Origin: Bradyrhizobium sp. BR 10289
GTDB lineage: Bacteria > Pseudomonadota > Alphaproteobacteria > Rhizobiales > Xanthobacteraceae
Direction: 5' to 3'
Length of the DNA: 64,000 nucleotides
Assembly: GCF_019455385.1 (NCBI RefSeq)
Contig: NZ_JACOFR010000026.1
Location: 1 to 64,000 of the forward strand
Part shown: positions 8,159-16,740 of the stretch, piece by piece
How the letters are laid out: each line of letters starts with the position of its first letter
How positions within the stretch are numbered: the stretch's first letter is position 1
Notes under the pieces: generated by a model
Database searches by the model: none
The model's input: the letters and a program-made list of their open reading frames with translations, nothing else
What the model was told of the DNA's origin: nothing
Position numbers and translations under genes: made by a program

Positions 8159-9349
8159 ATGCAAAACTCCGATATCCAGCGCATCACCAACTGGCTGATC
8201 GACGGCGCGAGGTCGTCGGGGACGCCGTCCCAGATGATCGCCGCAGTCTGCGAGCATCTGGTCGCGGCCGGCCTGCCGCTGTCACGGTTCGGCATCTTCA
8301 TCCGCACGCTGCATCCGGAAATCTTCGGACGCAACTTCATCTGGCGGGAGGGCCAGAAGGTCGAGATCGGCACCGTCGATTTCGAGATTCTGGAGACGCC
8401 CGAATTCGCCAAGAGTCCGCTGAGGATCGTATTCGAGGAGGGGATCGAGGTCAGGGGCCGCATGGACGACCCCGACAGCAGGCGCTTTCCCTTCCTGGAC
8501 GACATGCGCGCCGAAGGCGTGACCGACTATCTCGCGATGCCGATGCACTATCTCGACGGCTCGGTTCACGCGACGAGCTGGATCACGCGGCGTCCCGGCG
8601 GCTTCAGCGACGACGATATCGCGGCGATCCGGACCATCGTGACGCCGCTGGCGCGCGTCAGCGAGATCGTCAGCCTGCGCCGCACCGCCGAGATGCTGCT
8701 CGACACCTATGTCGGCAACCGCGCCGGCGCGCGCATTCTCGGCGGCCAGATCCGCCGCGGTCATAACGACACCATGCAGGCCGCGATCTGGCTCTCGGAT
8801 TTGCGCGGCTTCACCGCGCTATCGGACCGGCTGCCGCCCGAGACCGTGGTCGAGATCCTCAACCATTATTTCGATTGCCAGGTGACCGCGATCCGGGGAC
8901 ATGGCGGCGAGGTGTTGAAATTCATGGGCGACGGCCTGCTCGCGGTGTTCCCGATCGATGAATATGTCGGCGATGCCGCCCATGTCTGCGCGCGCGTGCT
9001 GGAGGCCGCGCGCGAATCCCGCGCCAGCGTCGAGGCGCTCGCCTATCCCGTGGGCGATGTCATCGAGCGCTTCCGCTTCGGCGTCGCGCTGCATGTCGGC
9101 AACATCCTCTATGGCAATATCGGCGGCGGCAACCGCCTCGACTTCACCTGCATCGGCCCCGCCGTCAATCTCGCGGCGCGGCTGGAGAAGATCGCAGGGA
9201 AGCTCGGCCGCACCGTCGTGGTTTCGGAAGTCTTCGCCAATGCCTGCCGCCACGACTGGCGCGAGCTCGGCGAATTTCCGATCGCAGGTTTTTCCAGGGC
9301 GCAACGCGTCTACGGGCTCGCCGAGGAGACGCCGGTGGTGATGGCGTGA
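8159..9349 (+). CDS. Adenylate/guanylate cyclase domain protein
   Basis: A 396-residue protein. The C-terminal half (about 205-390) is a class III nucleotidyl cyclase domain: WLSDLRGFTALSD has the metal-binding Asp, then LKFMGDGLLAVFP. The tail includes NRLDFTCIGPAVNLAARLE. The N-terminal 190 residues look like a sensory or GAF-like region without membrane spans. It should make cAMP in the cytoplasm; the ligand is unknown. Convergent with clpS. Confidence 0.85.
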   Translation: MQNSDIQRITNWLIDGARSSGTPSQMIAAVCEHLVAAGLPLSRFGIFIRTLHPEIFGRNFIWREGQKVEIGTVDFEILETPEFAKSPLRIVFEEGIEVRGRMDDPDSRRFPFLDDMRAEGVTDYLAMPMHYLDGSVHATSWITRRPGGFSDDDIAAIRTIVTPLARVSEIVSLRRTAEMLLDTYVGNRAGARILGGQIRRGHNDTMQAAIWLSDLRGFTALSDRLPPETVVEILNHYFDCQVTAIRGHGGEVLKFMGDGLLAVFPIDEYVGDAAHVCARVLEAARESRASVEALAYPVGDVIERFRFGVALHVGNILYGNIGGGNRLDFTCIGPAVNLAARLEKIAGKLGRTVVVSEVFANACRHDWRELGEFPIAGFSRAQRVYGLAEETPVVMA

Positions 9350-9394
9350 GGGTGGACGAATTCGATATCAGCCATCGCGGCGCGAACTTGCGCC

Positions 9395-9700
9395 TTATTC
9401 CTCTGGCTCGGTCGTGAATAGCAGCGGATAGCCCTTGGCGCGGCCGGCATCGGTCGCGCGCGTCGCCTTGGTCTCGGCAACGTCCTTGGTGAACACGGCG
9501 ACCACGCAAGCGCCGAGCTTGTGCGCGGTGATCATCACCTTGTAGGCCTGATCCTCGGTCATGCGGAATTCGGCCTTGAGGATCATCGTGACGAACTCAC
9601 GCGGCGTGTAGTCGTCGTTGATCAGGATGACCTTGTGCAGCTTGGGCCGCTCGACCTTGGTCTTTGTCCTGGTTTTCGGCGTGGTGACGGTGTCGGCCAT
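9395..9700 (-). CDS. clpS: ATP-dependent Clp protease adaptor ClpS
   Basis: A 101-residue ClpS. The N-end-rule substrate pocket region LINDDYTPREFV and the EDQAYKVMITAHKLGACVVAVFTKDVAE core are clear. It delivers N-degron proteins to ClpAP. Only one ClpS is seen in this window; clpA is not adjacent here, though alphaproteobacteria often place it next to clpS. Confidence 0.94.
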   Translation of the reverse strand: MADTVTTPKTRTKTKVERPKLHKVILINDDYTPREFVTMILKAEFRMTEDQAYKVMITAHKLGACVVAVFTKDVAETKATRATDAGRAKGYPLLFTTEPEE

Positions 9701-9838
9701 CGTGTCCTGAAGCGCCCCGGTGCTGATGAGCTTCCAGCTGCTCCATCATACTGCAGGACCGGGGAACTCTCCAAGGTCAGCGGTGCCCTCGCGATCATGC
9801 CGTCAGGGACGGGCAGGAATGCGCGAGCCGCGCGGGGC

Positions 9839-10222
9839 TCACGGAAGTGTGCGAACGAATTGCATTGCCGCGATGAGAGCGCCCACCGATAACGCCACGG
9901 ATGCCATCATGTAGATGGCCGAGCTCCAGGTCTGTCCGCGCTCGATCAGATACCAAGCGTCGAGCGAGAAGGTGGAGAATGTCGTGTATCCACCACAGAT
10001 CCCGACCGTCAGGAAAATCCGCGCGGCTTGCGGCAGGTTCCATCGGGTCGCGAACAGCGCTGCGAAAAGGCCGATCAGGAACGAACCTGTGACATTGATG
10101 ATGAGGGTACCCCAGGGAAAATCGGTGCCGAACAGACGGCCCGAACCGATCGCAACGAGATAGCGCACGACTGCGCCGAGTGCTCCGCCCGCAGCAACCG
10201 CCAGAATGAATTGAACGTTCAA
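9839..10222 (-). CDS. crcB: Fluoride channel CrcB/Fluc
   Basis: A 127-residue four-span membrane protein. Family marks include GGALGAVVRY near the start, FPWGTLIINVTGSFLIGL (with the pore Asn), and GGYTTFSTFSLDAW. It works as a dual-topology dimer that lets fluoride leave the cell. It is the second gene after the MFS gene on the same strand (31-base gap), under a leader that looks like a fluoride riboswitch, which supports the fluoride assignment. Confidence 0.93.
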   Translation of the reverse strand: MNVQFILAVAAGGALGAVVRYLVAIGSGRLFGTDFPWGTLIINVTGSFLIGLFAALFATRWNLPQAARIFLTVGICGGYTTFSTFSLDAWYLIERGQTWSSAIYMMASVALSVGALIAAMQFVRTLP

Positions 10223-10253
10223 CGTCTCGTCCCCCAGTTTGCACTGTGCATGA

Positions 10254-11462
10254 TCATGTGTCCGCCGCAGCCGGGCCGTTGCCGACGCTGAGCAGCCCGA
10301 CGAGCGCGATCAGTGCAAAGCCGAGTCCGGTCAGGAACGTGCCTGCCGGACCATAGTGATCCCACAGCGCGCCGGCGATCACGCTCGCGGCCAGCACCGC
10401 AAGGCCCGTGAACAGGTTGAAATAGCCGAAGGCGGTGCCGCGCAGGCTTGGCGGCGCGGCATCGGCGACCAGGGCCGACAGCAGGCCTTGCGTCAACCCC
10501 ATGTGAAGCCCCCACAGCACCACGCCGAGCGCGAGGCCCGCAAGGCTCGGCAGCAGCGCGAGTACGAGATCGGCGCCGGCAAGAAAGACGAGGCCGAGCG
10601 CGAGCAGGCCGGTCCGGTTGATCCGGTCCGACAGCACGCCGGCCGGGTAGGCGGAGAGCGCGTAGGTGATGTTCATCAGCACCAGCACCGCCGGCACCCA
10701 CATCGCGTTGAGACCGATGTTCTGCGCACGCAGGATCAGGAAGGCCTCGCTGAAGCGGGCGAGGGTGAACACGACACCGACCGCGACGACGCGCCAGTAC
10801 ACCGATCCAAGCTGCCGCATCGCGGCGCCGTTCAGCGGATTCCTTGCGGGCTCCCGGCTCGGGTCCGGTTCCGGCTCGCTCACCGCAAAGGCAATCAGGC
10901 CGAATGACAGGAAGGCCGGCAGCACCGCAACCCAGAAGACAAGGGTGAAATTATCCGCCGTCCACCACATCAGGCCGATCGCCGCGAGCGGTCCGACGAA
11001 GGCGCCGACGGTGTCGAGCGATTGCCGCAGGCCGAAGCTCGCGCCGCGCAGGCCCGCCGGCGCGATATCGGCGATCAGCGCATCGCGCGGTGCGCCGCGG
11101 ATGCCCTTGCCGACCCGGTCGATGAAGCGCGCGGCCACCAGCCATCCGACATTTGGGGCGAGCGGAAACAGCGGCTTTGTCAGCGCGGCCAGCCCGTAGC
11201 CGAGCGCGGCGAGCAGCTTGCGGCGGCCGAGCCAGTCCGACAGCGCACCGGAGAAGATTTTCGTGATCGAGGCGGTTGCCTCCGCGATGCCCTCGATGAA
11301 GCCGACCGTGAGCGTGGATGCACCGAGCACGGTGACGAGATAGACCGGCAGCAGGGCGTGGATCATCTCGGAGGAGACGTCCATCAGCATCGAAACGAAG
11401 CCGAGCACCCAGATGCCCCTGGGCAGCCCGCTGCGTGCCGCATTCGGTGTCGTCGTCGTCAC
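10254..11462 (-). CDS. MFS transporter in fluoride-riboswitch operon
   Basis: A 402-residue major facilitator carrier with about 12 membrane spans. The inter-span motif between spans 2 and 3 is GALSDWLGRRKLL. The chosen start is GTG at 11462, 7 bases after AAGGA. The frame is open to 11552, but that part is the leader carrying the terminator and cannot be coding. Substrate is unknown. Its place ahead of crcB, behind a fluoride-type riboswitch, suggests a part in fluoride stress, such as exporting fluoride or a metabolite whose enzyme is poisoned by it. Confidence 0.85.
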   Translation of the reverse strand: MTTTTPNAARSGLPRGIWVLGFVSMLMDVSSEMIHALLPVYLVTVLGASTLTVGFIEGIAEATASITKIFSGALSDWLGRRKLLAALGYGLAALTKPLFPLAPNVGWLVAARFIDRVGKGIRGAPRDALIADIAPAGLRGASFGLRQSLDTVGAFVGPLAAIGLMWWTADNFTLVFWVAVLPAFLSFGLIAFAVSEPEPDPSREPARNPLNGAAMRQLGSVYWRVVAVGVVFTLARFSEAFLILRAQNIGLNAMWVPAVLVLMNITYALSAYPAGVLSDRINRTGLLALGLVFLAGADLVLALLPSLAGLALGVVLWGLHMGLTQGLLSALVADAAPPSLRGTAFGYFNLFTGLAVLAASVIAGALWDHYGPAGTFLTGLGFALIALVGLLSVGNGPAAADT

Positions 11463-11483
11463 GTCCCGTCCTTCTTTCAGGCA

Positions 11484-11509
11484 ACAAAAAACCCGCCATC
11501 GGCGGGTTT
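11484..11509 (-). terminator. Intrinsic terminator in leader (riboswitch expression platform)
   Basis: Read on the minus strand, AAACCCGCC, loop GAT and GGCGGGTTT form a 9-base-pair stem followed by a run of T and a G. It ends about 25 bases before the MFS start codon and lies downstream of the aptamer, so it would stop transcription unless the aptamer prevents its folding. No other minus-strand gene lies upstream that it could serve. Confidence 0.85.
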
Positions 11510-11557
11510 GTCCATGCTCCCGCCAAAGGCAGAGGCCCAAACATTGCCCCACCTCAA

Positions 11558-11621
11558 GCAGGAGTCATCAGCCCACTACGGTGACAGGCCGCCGGGCGGT
11601 TATCGGGGGACTCCATCCCCA
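11558..11621 (-). promoter_or_regulatory. Fluoride (crcB-motif) riboswitch aptamer
   Basis: On the minus strand the segment starts GGGGATGGAGTCCCCC and continues with GATAACCGCCC. It then ends GGGCTGATGACTCCTGC. These match, in order, the conserved GATGG, ATAAC and CTGATGACTCCT blocks of the crcB RNA motif. GGAGTC pairs with GACTCC to close the structure, and GGGG with CCCC inside it. It is followed by a terminator and by an operon containing crcB, the classical context. Assigned by eye from the remembered consensus. Confidence 0.85.
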
Positions 11622-11817
11622 TCTGTGCGTCCAGCCTAGCATGGATATCGCGCCGGACAAGTGGGCGCGGGAACGTCTCCACATGGTGCGTGTTCCAGCG
11701 GCGTGGGCGCGGCGACACGATGGCGGCGATGCACTCGAATGTGAAGCGCAAGCGATCTTCGCACTTTGCGGCAAGACGTTTGCATGTCACCATCGCGTCA
11801 TACGACGGGAGACTGCG

Positions 11818-12687
11818 ATGCGCTTGCTGTTCTCGATCGGGGCTGTGCTGGTGGCCGGCATCCTTGCCGGAGGGGATGTCGCGGGCCTGGCGGCACCAGG
11901 GCCCAAGCTTGATCCGCCCAAACAGCAGCCGCAGCGGCTCGCAGCCGACAGGGATGCGCAGACGGTCGATGTCGAGCTGATCCTCGCGGTCGACGTCTCC
12001 TACTCCATGGACATGGACGAGCTCGCAATCCAGCGCGAAGGCTATGCGCAGGCGATCCAGTCGAAGGAGTTCTTGCAGGCGCTCAAGCTCGGCCCGAACG
12101 GCCGGATCGCGGTGACCTATTTCGAATGGGCCGCTTCCACCGACCAGAAGATCATCATTCCGTGGCGGCTGGTCGACGGACCGGAGACGGCGGATGCGGT
12201 CGCCGCCGAGATCATGAAGACTCCGATCCGGCGCGCCTCTCGCACATCGATCTCGGGCGCGATCAGTTTCGCGATGCCGCTGTTCGACGAGGATCCCTAT
12301 CGTGGACTGCGCCGCGTCATCGACATTTCCGGCGATGGTCCCAACAACAATGGCGGGCCGGTCACCGTGGCGCGCGACGCTGCGCTCGAGAAGGGCATCG
12401 TCATCAACGGCCTGCCGATCATGGTCAAGGAGCCGTCCTATTCGACCATGGATATCGATAACCTCGATTACTATTACGAGGACTGCGTCGTCGGCGGTCC
12501 GGGCGCTTTCGTGATCGCGATCAAGGACCGCGACAAGTTCAAGGAAGCGATCCGCACCAAGCTGCTGATGGAGGTTGCCGGCCGCGTGCCGGATCGTCCC
12601 CTGATGCGTGTCGCCGACAAGGACAAGGAGCCGCGGGTCAATTGCATGATCGGCGAGAAGATCTGGTCGGATCGCTGGGGACGCTGA
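11818..12687 (+). CDS. DUF1194 domain protein (VWA-like, exported)
   Basis: A 289-residue protein with a hydrophobic signal segment at residues 1-20. A von Willebrand A-type fold carries the metal site DVSYSMD (DxSxS) near residues 58-64, later SRTSISGAISFA and a DISGDGPNNNGG stretch. DUF1194 proteins of Rhizobiales share this layout; function is unknown. ATG at 11818 chosen because it begins the signal sequence; the frame is open further upstream without a credible start. Confidence 0.82.
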   Translation: MRLLFSIGAVLVAGILAGGDVAGLAAPGPKLDPPKQQPQRLAADRDAQTVDVELILAVDVSYSMDMDELAIQREGYAQAIQSKEFLQALKLGPNGRIAVTYFEWAASTDQKIIIPWRLVDGPETADAVAAEIMKTPIRRASRTSISGAISFAMPLFDEDPYRGLRRVIDISGDGPNNNGGPVTVARDAALEKGIVINGLPIMVKEPSYSTMDIDNLDYYYEDCVVGGPGAFVIAIKDRDKFKEAIRTKLLMEVAGRVPDRPLMRVADKDKEPRVNCMIGEKIWSDRWGR

Positions 12688-12864
12688 TCGTGCCCTGCGC
12701 GTGGGACCATTTGCCCTGTCTCGCCTCCGGACGATCTTAACCATACGTTAATCGCTGCATGGCCCTAATCGGCCTGTTTCCGCCCATGTCCGGACGGTGT
12801 CCCGATGTGACGCGTCGGGCGCGTGAACGAAAGCGAGCCCGTCAGACACTCCGCCGAGCAATCA

Positions 12865-13500
12865 ATGGCCGCCATCTCGCCGAGCACCAACCAGATATCA
12901 CCCGCCAACGAGCGGCTGTATCACCAGAGTGCCCTGGTCGGTGACTGGAAGGGCAATTGGGTCGGCAATAATCAACCCGTCAGCTTCAAAGTGGTGAACA
13001 TCCGTGGCTCCCGTGCGCAGGTGGAGTACACCCATCAGGGCCACACCGAGCGCGGCTTTGGTCAGGTCAGCGGTACGCTCATCACCTTTAACGGAGTCAC
13101 GGTCGGCACCAAGGACGGCAAGAACATGGTGCTCTTGTACTCCGTGGGCAATGTTGGCCGGCAGACCGCAAATCTCGAGAAGCAGGCGCCGCCCGCCTCC
13201 GACAGCAATTTGATGGGAAGCTGGGGTGGTTATTCCGCCGACAACGGCAAGAGCGCAAGCTTCCGTGTCCTCGCCATCAACGGCAAGGAGGCCACGGTCA
13301 GCGTCACCACCGACGGCATCACCCGGCAGGGTACCGGCTATGTCTACAAGAACGCGATCATGTTCGGGCAGTCGCAGATATCGACCGACGACGGCAAGAA
13401 CGGCAAGATCATCTACCAGGTCGGCAGCAAATCCTTCTCGGTGCCGGTGACGAAATATCCGCCGGCGGATTCGTCCTCCTCCGTGGACAAGACGGCCTGA
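12865..13500 (+). CDS. Hypothetical protein with two tandem repeats
   Basis: A protein of 211 residues from ATG 12865 (225 from GTG 12823); neither start has a strong ribosome-binding site. It holds two copies of an about 80-residue unit. Unit one begins LVGDWKGNWVGNNQPVSFKV and contains VGTKDGKNMVLLY. Unit two begins LMGSWGGYSADNGKSASFRV and contains ISTDDGKNGKIIY. Alternating hydrophobic residues suggest beta strands. No signal peptide is clear. I do not recognise a family. Confidence 0.65.
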   Translation: MAAISPSTNQISPANERLYHQSALVGDWKGNWVGNNQPVSFKVVNIRGSRAQVEYTHQGHTERGFGQVSGTLITFNGVTVGTKDGKNMVLLYSVGNVGRQTANLEKQAPPASDSNLMGSWGGYSADNGKSASFRVLAINGKEATVSVTTDGITRQGTGYVYKNAIMFGQSQISTDDGKNGKIIYQVGSKSFSVPVTKYPPADSSSSVDKTA

Positions 13501-13663
13501 GCGCGTCTCCGCCGCTTCCTCACCAGTTCGGCTTGCCACAGAAATCATCCACCGTCCTGGCGGCGCTGCGCCGATAGTCGATGCCGACGGCAATCGGCTC
13601 ACCATCGGCATGGGGACGGACGCCGCGGCCTGACACCGCTGGCCGCGCGCGTCCGGTGTTGGC

Positions 13664-14734
13664 TCAGACCCGCGCCTCCAGGATCAGGTTGAACGGCGTT
13701 TCCGCGGCGCGGCGGAAGCGCGACAGGCCGCCTTCGTCTGCGACTTTGCGCAACCTTGCCTCGCCGGCTTGCGCGCCGAGTGCAAGACCCACCTCCTGAT
13801 CAAGCGAGGCGGGCGTGCAGATCATGGTCGAGGCCGCATAATAGACGCGCCCGACCGGGTTTAGATTGTCCTCGAGACGGTCGCCTGCGAACGGCTCGAC
13901 CAGCATGCAGGTGCCGTCCGCGGCCATGGTCTCGCGCACGTGACGGATGGCGCCGACGGGATCGCCCATGTCGTGCAGGCAATCGAAGAAGCAGATGAGA
14001 TCATAGCCCTCGGCCGGGTACGTCTTGGCCGAGTGCACCGCGAAGCTGACACGGTCGCCCAGCTTCGCTTCAGCGGCTGCCTTTCGCGCTGCCTCGATCG
14101 AGCCCTCGTGATAGTCGAAGCCGTAGAAGCGGGAGTTCGGAAAAGCCTCTGCCATCAGCCGGGTCGAGACGCCGTGTCCGCAGCCGACATCGGCGACCTT
14201 GGCGCCGCGGTTCAGCTTGTCCACGACGCCGTCGAGCGCGGGCAGCCACGCCTGCACGAGATTGTGCATGTAGCCCGTGCGGAAGAAGCGGGCGGTGCCG
14301 CAGAACAGGCACTCGCTGCGCCGATTCCAGCCGACGCCCTTGCCGCTCTTGAATGCGTCCGTGATCTTCGGCTCGTCGAGAAACGCCGCGGCGATGACAT
14401 TGCCGACCGCGCCGAGAAACACCGGGCTGTTCTCGTCGGCAAGCGCCATCGCCTGCTCCGGGAGCATCGAGAACTTGCCGGAAGCAGAGTCGTATTCCAC
14501 GTAACCGGAGGCGGCCTGGCTCGCCAACCATTCACGGACGTAGCGTTCGTTTGTTCCGCTGGCGCTCGCCAGCTCGGCGGAATTCATGGGTCCCTTGGCG
14601 GCGAGGGCGCGGTAGAGGCCGAGCTTGTCGCCCAGCAGGACCAGCGATGCATTCATCGCCGCTCCGACCTCGGTGATCATCTTACCCATAAAGGCATTCA
14701 ACCTGTCGGAATTCACCTCCATGACAGCCTCCAT
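13664..14734 (-). CDS. Class I SAM-dependent methyltransferase with winged-helix N-terminus
   Basis: A 356-residue protein from ATG 14734, placed 10 bases after an AAGGGG site; the frame is open to 14812. Residues about 20-90 look like the dimerisation/winged-helix domain of O-methyltransferase-like enzymes (LGLYRALAAKGPMNSAELA). The SAM-binding motif is VADVGCGHGVSTRLMAEAFP, with acidic FYGFDYHEGSI after it. CFDCLHDMGDP is the post-I region. Substrate is unknown. No partner genes are obvious. Confidence 0.8.
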   Translation of the reverse strand: MEAVMEVNSDRLNAFMGKMITEVGAAMNASLVLLGDKLGLYRALAAKGPMNSAELASASGTNERYVREWLASQAASGYVEYDSASGKFSMLPEQAMALADENSPVFLGAVGNVIAAAFLDEPKITDAFKSGKGVGWNRRSECLFCGTARFFRTGYMHNLVQAWLPALDGVVDKLNRGAKVADVGCGHGVSTRLMAEAFPNSRFYGFDYHEGSIEAARKAAAEAKLGDRVSFAVHSAKTYPAEGYDLICFFDCLHDMGDPVGAIRHVRETMAADGTCMLVEPFAGDRLEDNLNPVGRVYYAASTMICTPASLDQEVGLALGAQAGEARLRKVADEGGLSRFRRAAETPFNLILEARV

Positions 14735-14889
14735 GCTGACGCGCCCCTTACGTGGGTCAATCCGGTGCACGGGAAGTTCAACGCGGCGGGAAAACGTGAT
14801 CCCGGAACCCAAGGGAGGACCGGCGCCACCGTGCTGGCATTCACGATATCCGGAGGGTATAATTCACAGATCTTTTAACGGTCACCTGA

Positions 14890-15492
14890 ATGTCCAACCT
14901 TGCACGTTTTTACGGTCTTGCAGCTCTCTTTGCTGTGTTCTGTCTCGGCGAGGCGCCGGCTCATGCGCAAGCCGCACCCCTGCAATATTGGATCCCGGGC
15001 GGGCCTTTCGGCTTTGGCGGCCTTGCCGGCCAGAGTGCCGACGCTTACGGCAATTTTCCGAGCTTCGGTGCCGGCGATGCAGGCGCGCGAACCAATTTTG
15101 CCAACGGCTTCTTTGTCGACAGCCAGCGTGGCAGTCTGAATTGGAGCGGCCTTGGCCAAACCGGGCTGACCGGTAATTTCAGCGCGCTCTCCTACGACAG
15201 CACGCAGTTCGGCTACAACACCAAGACCGCGGGCGGCATGCCGGTCTCATTCTTTGCCGGCTTCAGCTCGCAGAAATACGGCGATGGCATCGGCAGCTCG
15301 CTTGCGCCGCTCACCTCTGGCGCCTCGCCCGGTTACAGCGCGTTCGCGGGCGTCGAGTTCAAGCCGACGTCCAATCTCAGCCTGTCGTTCGGGGCCGGGT
15401 TCACCCAGCAGGACTCCGGCCGGATGGATAGCGATATCCGATCGAACATGCTGCCTGGCGAATCGCCGGCGCTGAGCGGGCTGCGGCGCTGA
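14890..15492 (+). CDS. Hypothetical exported protein, possible outer-membrane beta-barrel fragment
   Basis: A 200-residue protein. A signal peptide with an AHAQA cleavage site near residue 27 is clear. The rest is Gly/Ser/Phe-rich with alternating strands (GMPVSFFAGFSSQKYG, YSAFAGVEFKPTSNLSLSFGAGF), like outer-membrane barrel hairpins of rhizobial porin-like proteins. It is shorter than usual barrels. Its 3' end abuts the convergent RNA methyltransferase gene. Function not recognised. Confidence 0.65.
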   Translation: MSNLARFYGLAALFAVFCLGEAPAHAQAAPLQYWIPGGPFGFGGLAGQSADAYGNFPSFGAGDAGARTNFANGFFVDSQRGSLNWSGLGQTGLTGNFSALSYDSTQFGYNTKTAGGMPVSFFAGFSSQKYGDGIGSSLAPLTSGASPGYSAFAGVEFKPTSNLSLSFGAGFTQQDSGRMDSDIRSNMLPGESPALSGLRR

Positions 15493-16740
15493 TCAGCGCG
15501 TGAATTTCGCCACCAGCTCGACATGCGGGGTGTGGCGAAACTGATCCACCGGCACGACGGTGTCGATCTTGTACCCGCCATCGATCAGCAGTCGCGCGTC
15601 GCGGGCGAAGGTCGCGACATTGCAGGACACCGCGATCACGACGGGCACCTTGCTCGCAGCAAGCTTCAGGGCCTGCGCCTGCGCGCCCTGGCGCGGCGGG
15701 TCGAACACCACGGCGTCGAAATCGCGCAGCTCCGGCGGCACCAGCGGACGGCGGAACAGGTCGCGCGGCTCGCACCTGATCGGCTTCAGGCCTGGTGTGC
15801 GCGCAGCTTTCGCAAGCGCTGCAATGGCGCCGGAATCGTTGTCGTAGGCGGCGACGCGCGCCCTCTCGGCAAGCCTCAGCGCAAACGGGCCGACACCGCA
15901 GAAGAGGTCGAGCACCTCCTTGGCCTTGCCGACGCGCTCGGCGACGAGTGCGGCAAGCGTCTCCTCGCCGGCGACGGTTGCTTGCAGGAACGAGCCCGGC
16001 GGCAACGTCACCTCGGCGCGGCCCATCTTCACGATCGGCGCGAGGCGTTGCAGCACCAGTTCGCCATGCCGCGTCAGCCGCGCCAGGCGATGCTGCTCGG
16101 CGACGCGCGACAGCGCGGTGACCAGCGGCGTCGGCAGCGGGCCTGAGCCGCGCACATCGATGTCGAGGCCGTTGATGGTGGCGGTGACCTGGATGTCCAG
16201 CGGCTTCGTCACCGGCATTTTCGACGTCAGCGGCTCGGCCAGCGCCCAGGCAGCATCGAGCGCGCCTGCGAGCGCGGGATCGAGGATCGGGCAGCGATCG
16301 ATCGGGATGACATCGTGCGAGCTCATTGCGGAGAAGCCGACCTTGAGGATGTCATGGGTGCCGAAGCGTCCGTGCAGCGTCACGCGCCGGCGGCCTGCGC
16401 CATGGGCATCGACCAGCGGCGCCACCGCGCAATCGATGCTGGCCTGCGCCAGCGTCTCGACCACGATGTTGCGTTTCCAGGCGTGATAAGGCTCGGCTGC
16501 CCAGTGCTGGATCGCGCAGCCGCCGCAGACGCCGAAATGCGGGCAGAACGGCTCGATGCGCTCGGGGCTTGCGAGATCGACTGCCAGCAGCTTGCGGCGG
16601 TCGGGATGATGGCCGGCGACGTGATCGACCTCGACGGTCTCGCCGCCGAGCGTATAGGGCACATAGATCGCCTCGCCGGTCGTGAGTGACACGCCATCGC
16701 CGCGGTGGCCGACGTGATCGACCGTCAAACGCTCAACCAC
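15493..16740 (-). CDS. Class I SAM-dependent RNA methyltransferase (RlmD/TrmA family)
   Basis: A 415-residue protein from GTG 16740, which overlaps the tlyA stop by 8 bases. It has an N-terminal TRAM-like strand set, then the iron-sulfur cysteines in CPHFGVCGGC. The SAM motif is DLFCGVGPFALRLA, the catalytic region DPPRQGAQAQ, and the catalytic Cys is in AVSCNVATFARD. It methylates uridine C5 in 23S rRNA or tRNA. The open frame extends to 16875, but that would run through tlyA. Exact target site cannot be told. Confidence 0.88.
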   Translation of the reverse strand: MVERLTVDHVGHRGDGVSLTTGEAIYVPYTLGGETVEVDHVAGHHPDRRKLLAVDLASPERIEPFCPHFGVCGGCAIQHWAAEPYHAWKRNIVVETLAQASIDCAVAPLVDAHGAGRRRVTLHGRFGTHDILKVGFSAMSSHDVIPIDRCPILDPALAGALDAAWALAEPLTSKMPVTKPLDIQVTATINGLDIDVRGSGPLPTPLVTALSRVAEQHRLARLTRHGELVLQRLAPIVKMGRAEVTLPPGSFLQATVAGEETLAALVAERVGKAKEVLDLFCGVGPFALRLAERARVAAYDNDSGAIAALAKAARTPGLKPIRCEPRDLFRRPLVPPELRDFDAVVFDPPRQGAQAQALKLAASKVPVVIAVSCNVATFARDARLLIDGGYKIDTVVPVDQFRHTPHVELVAKFTR

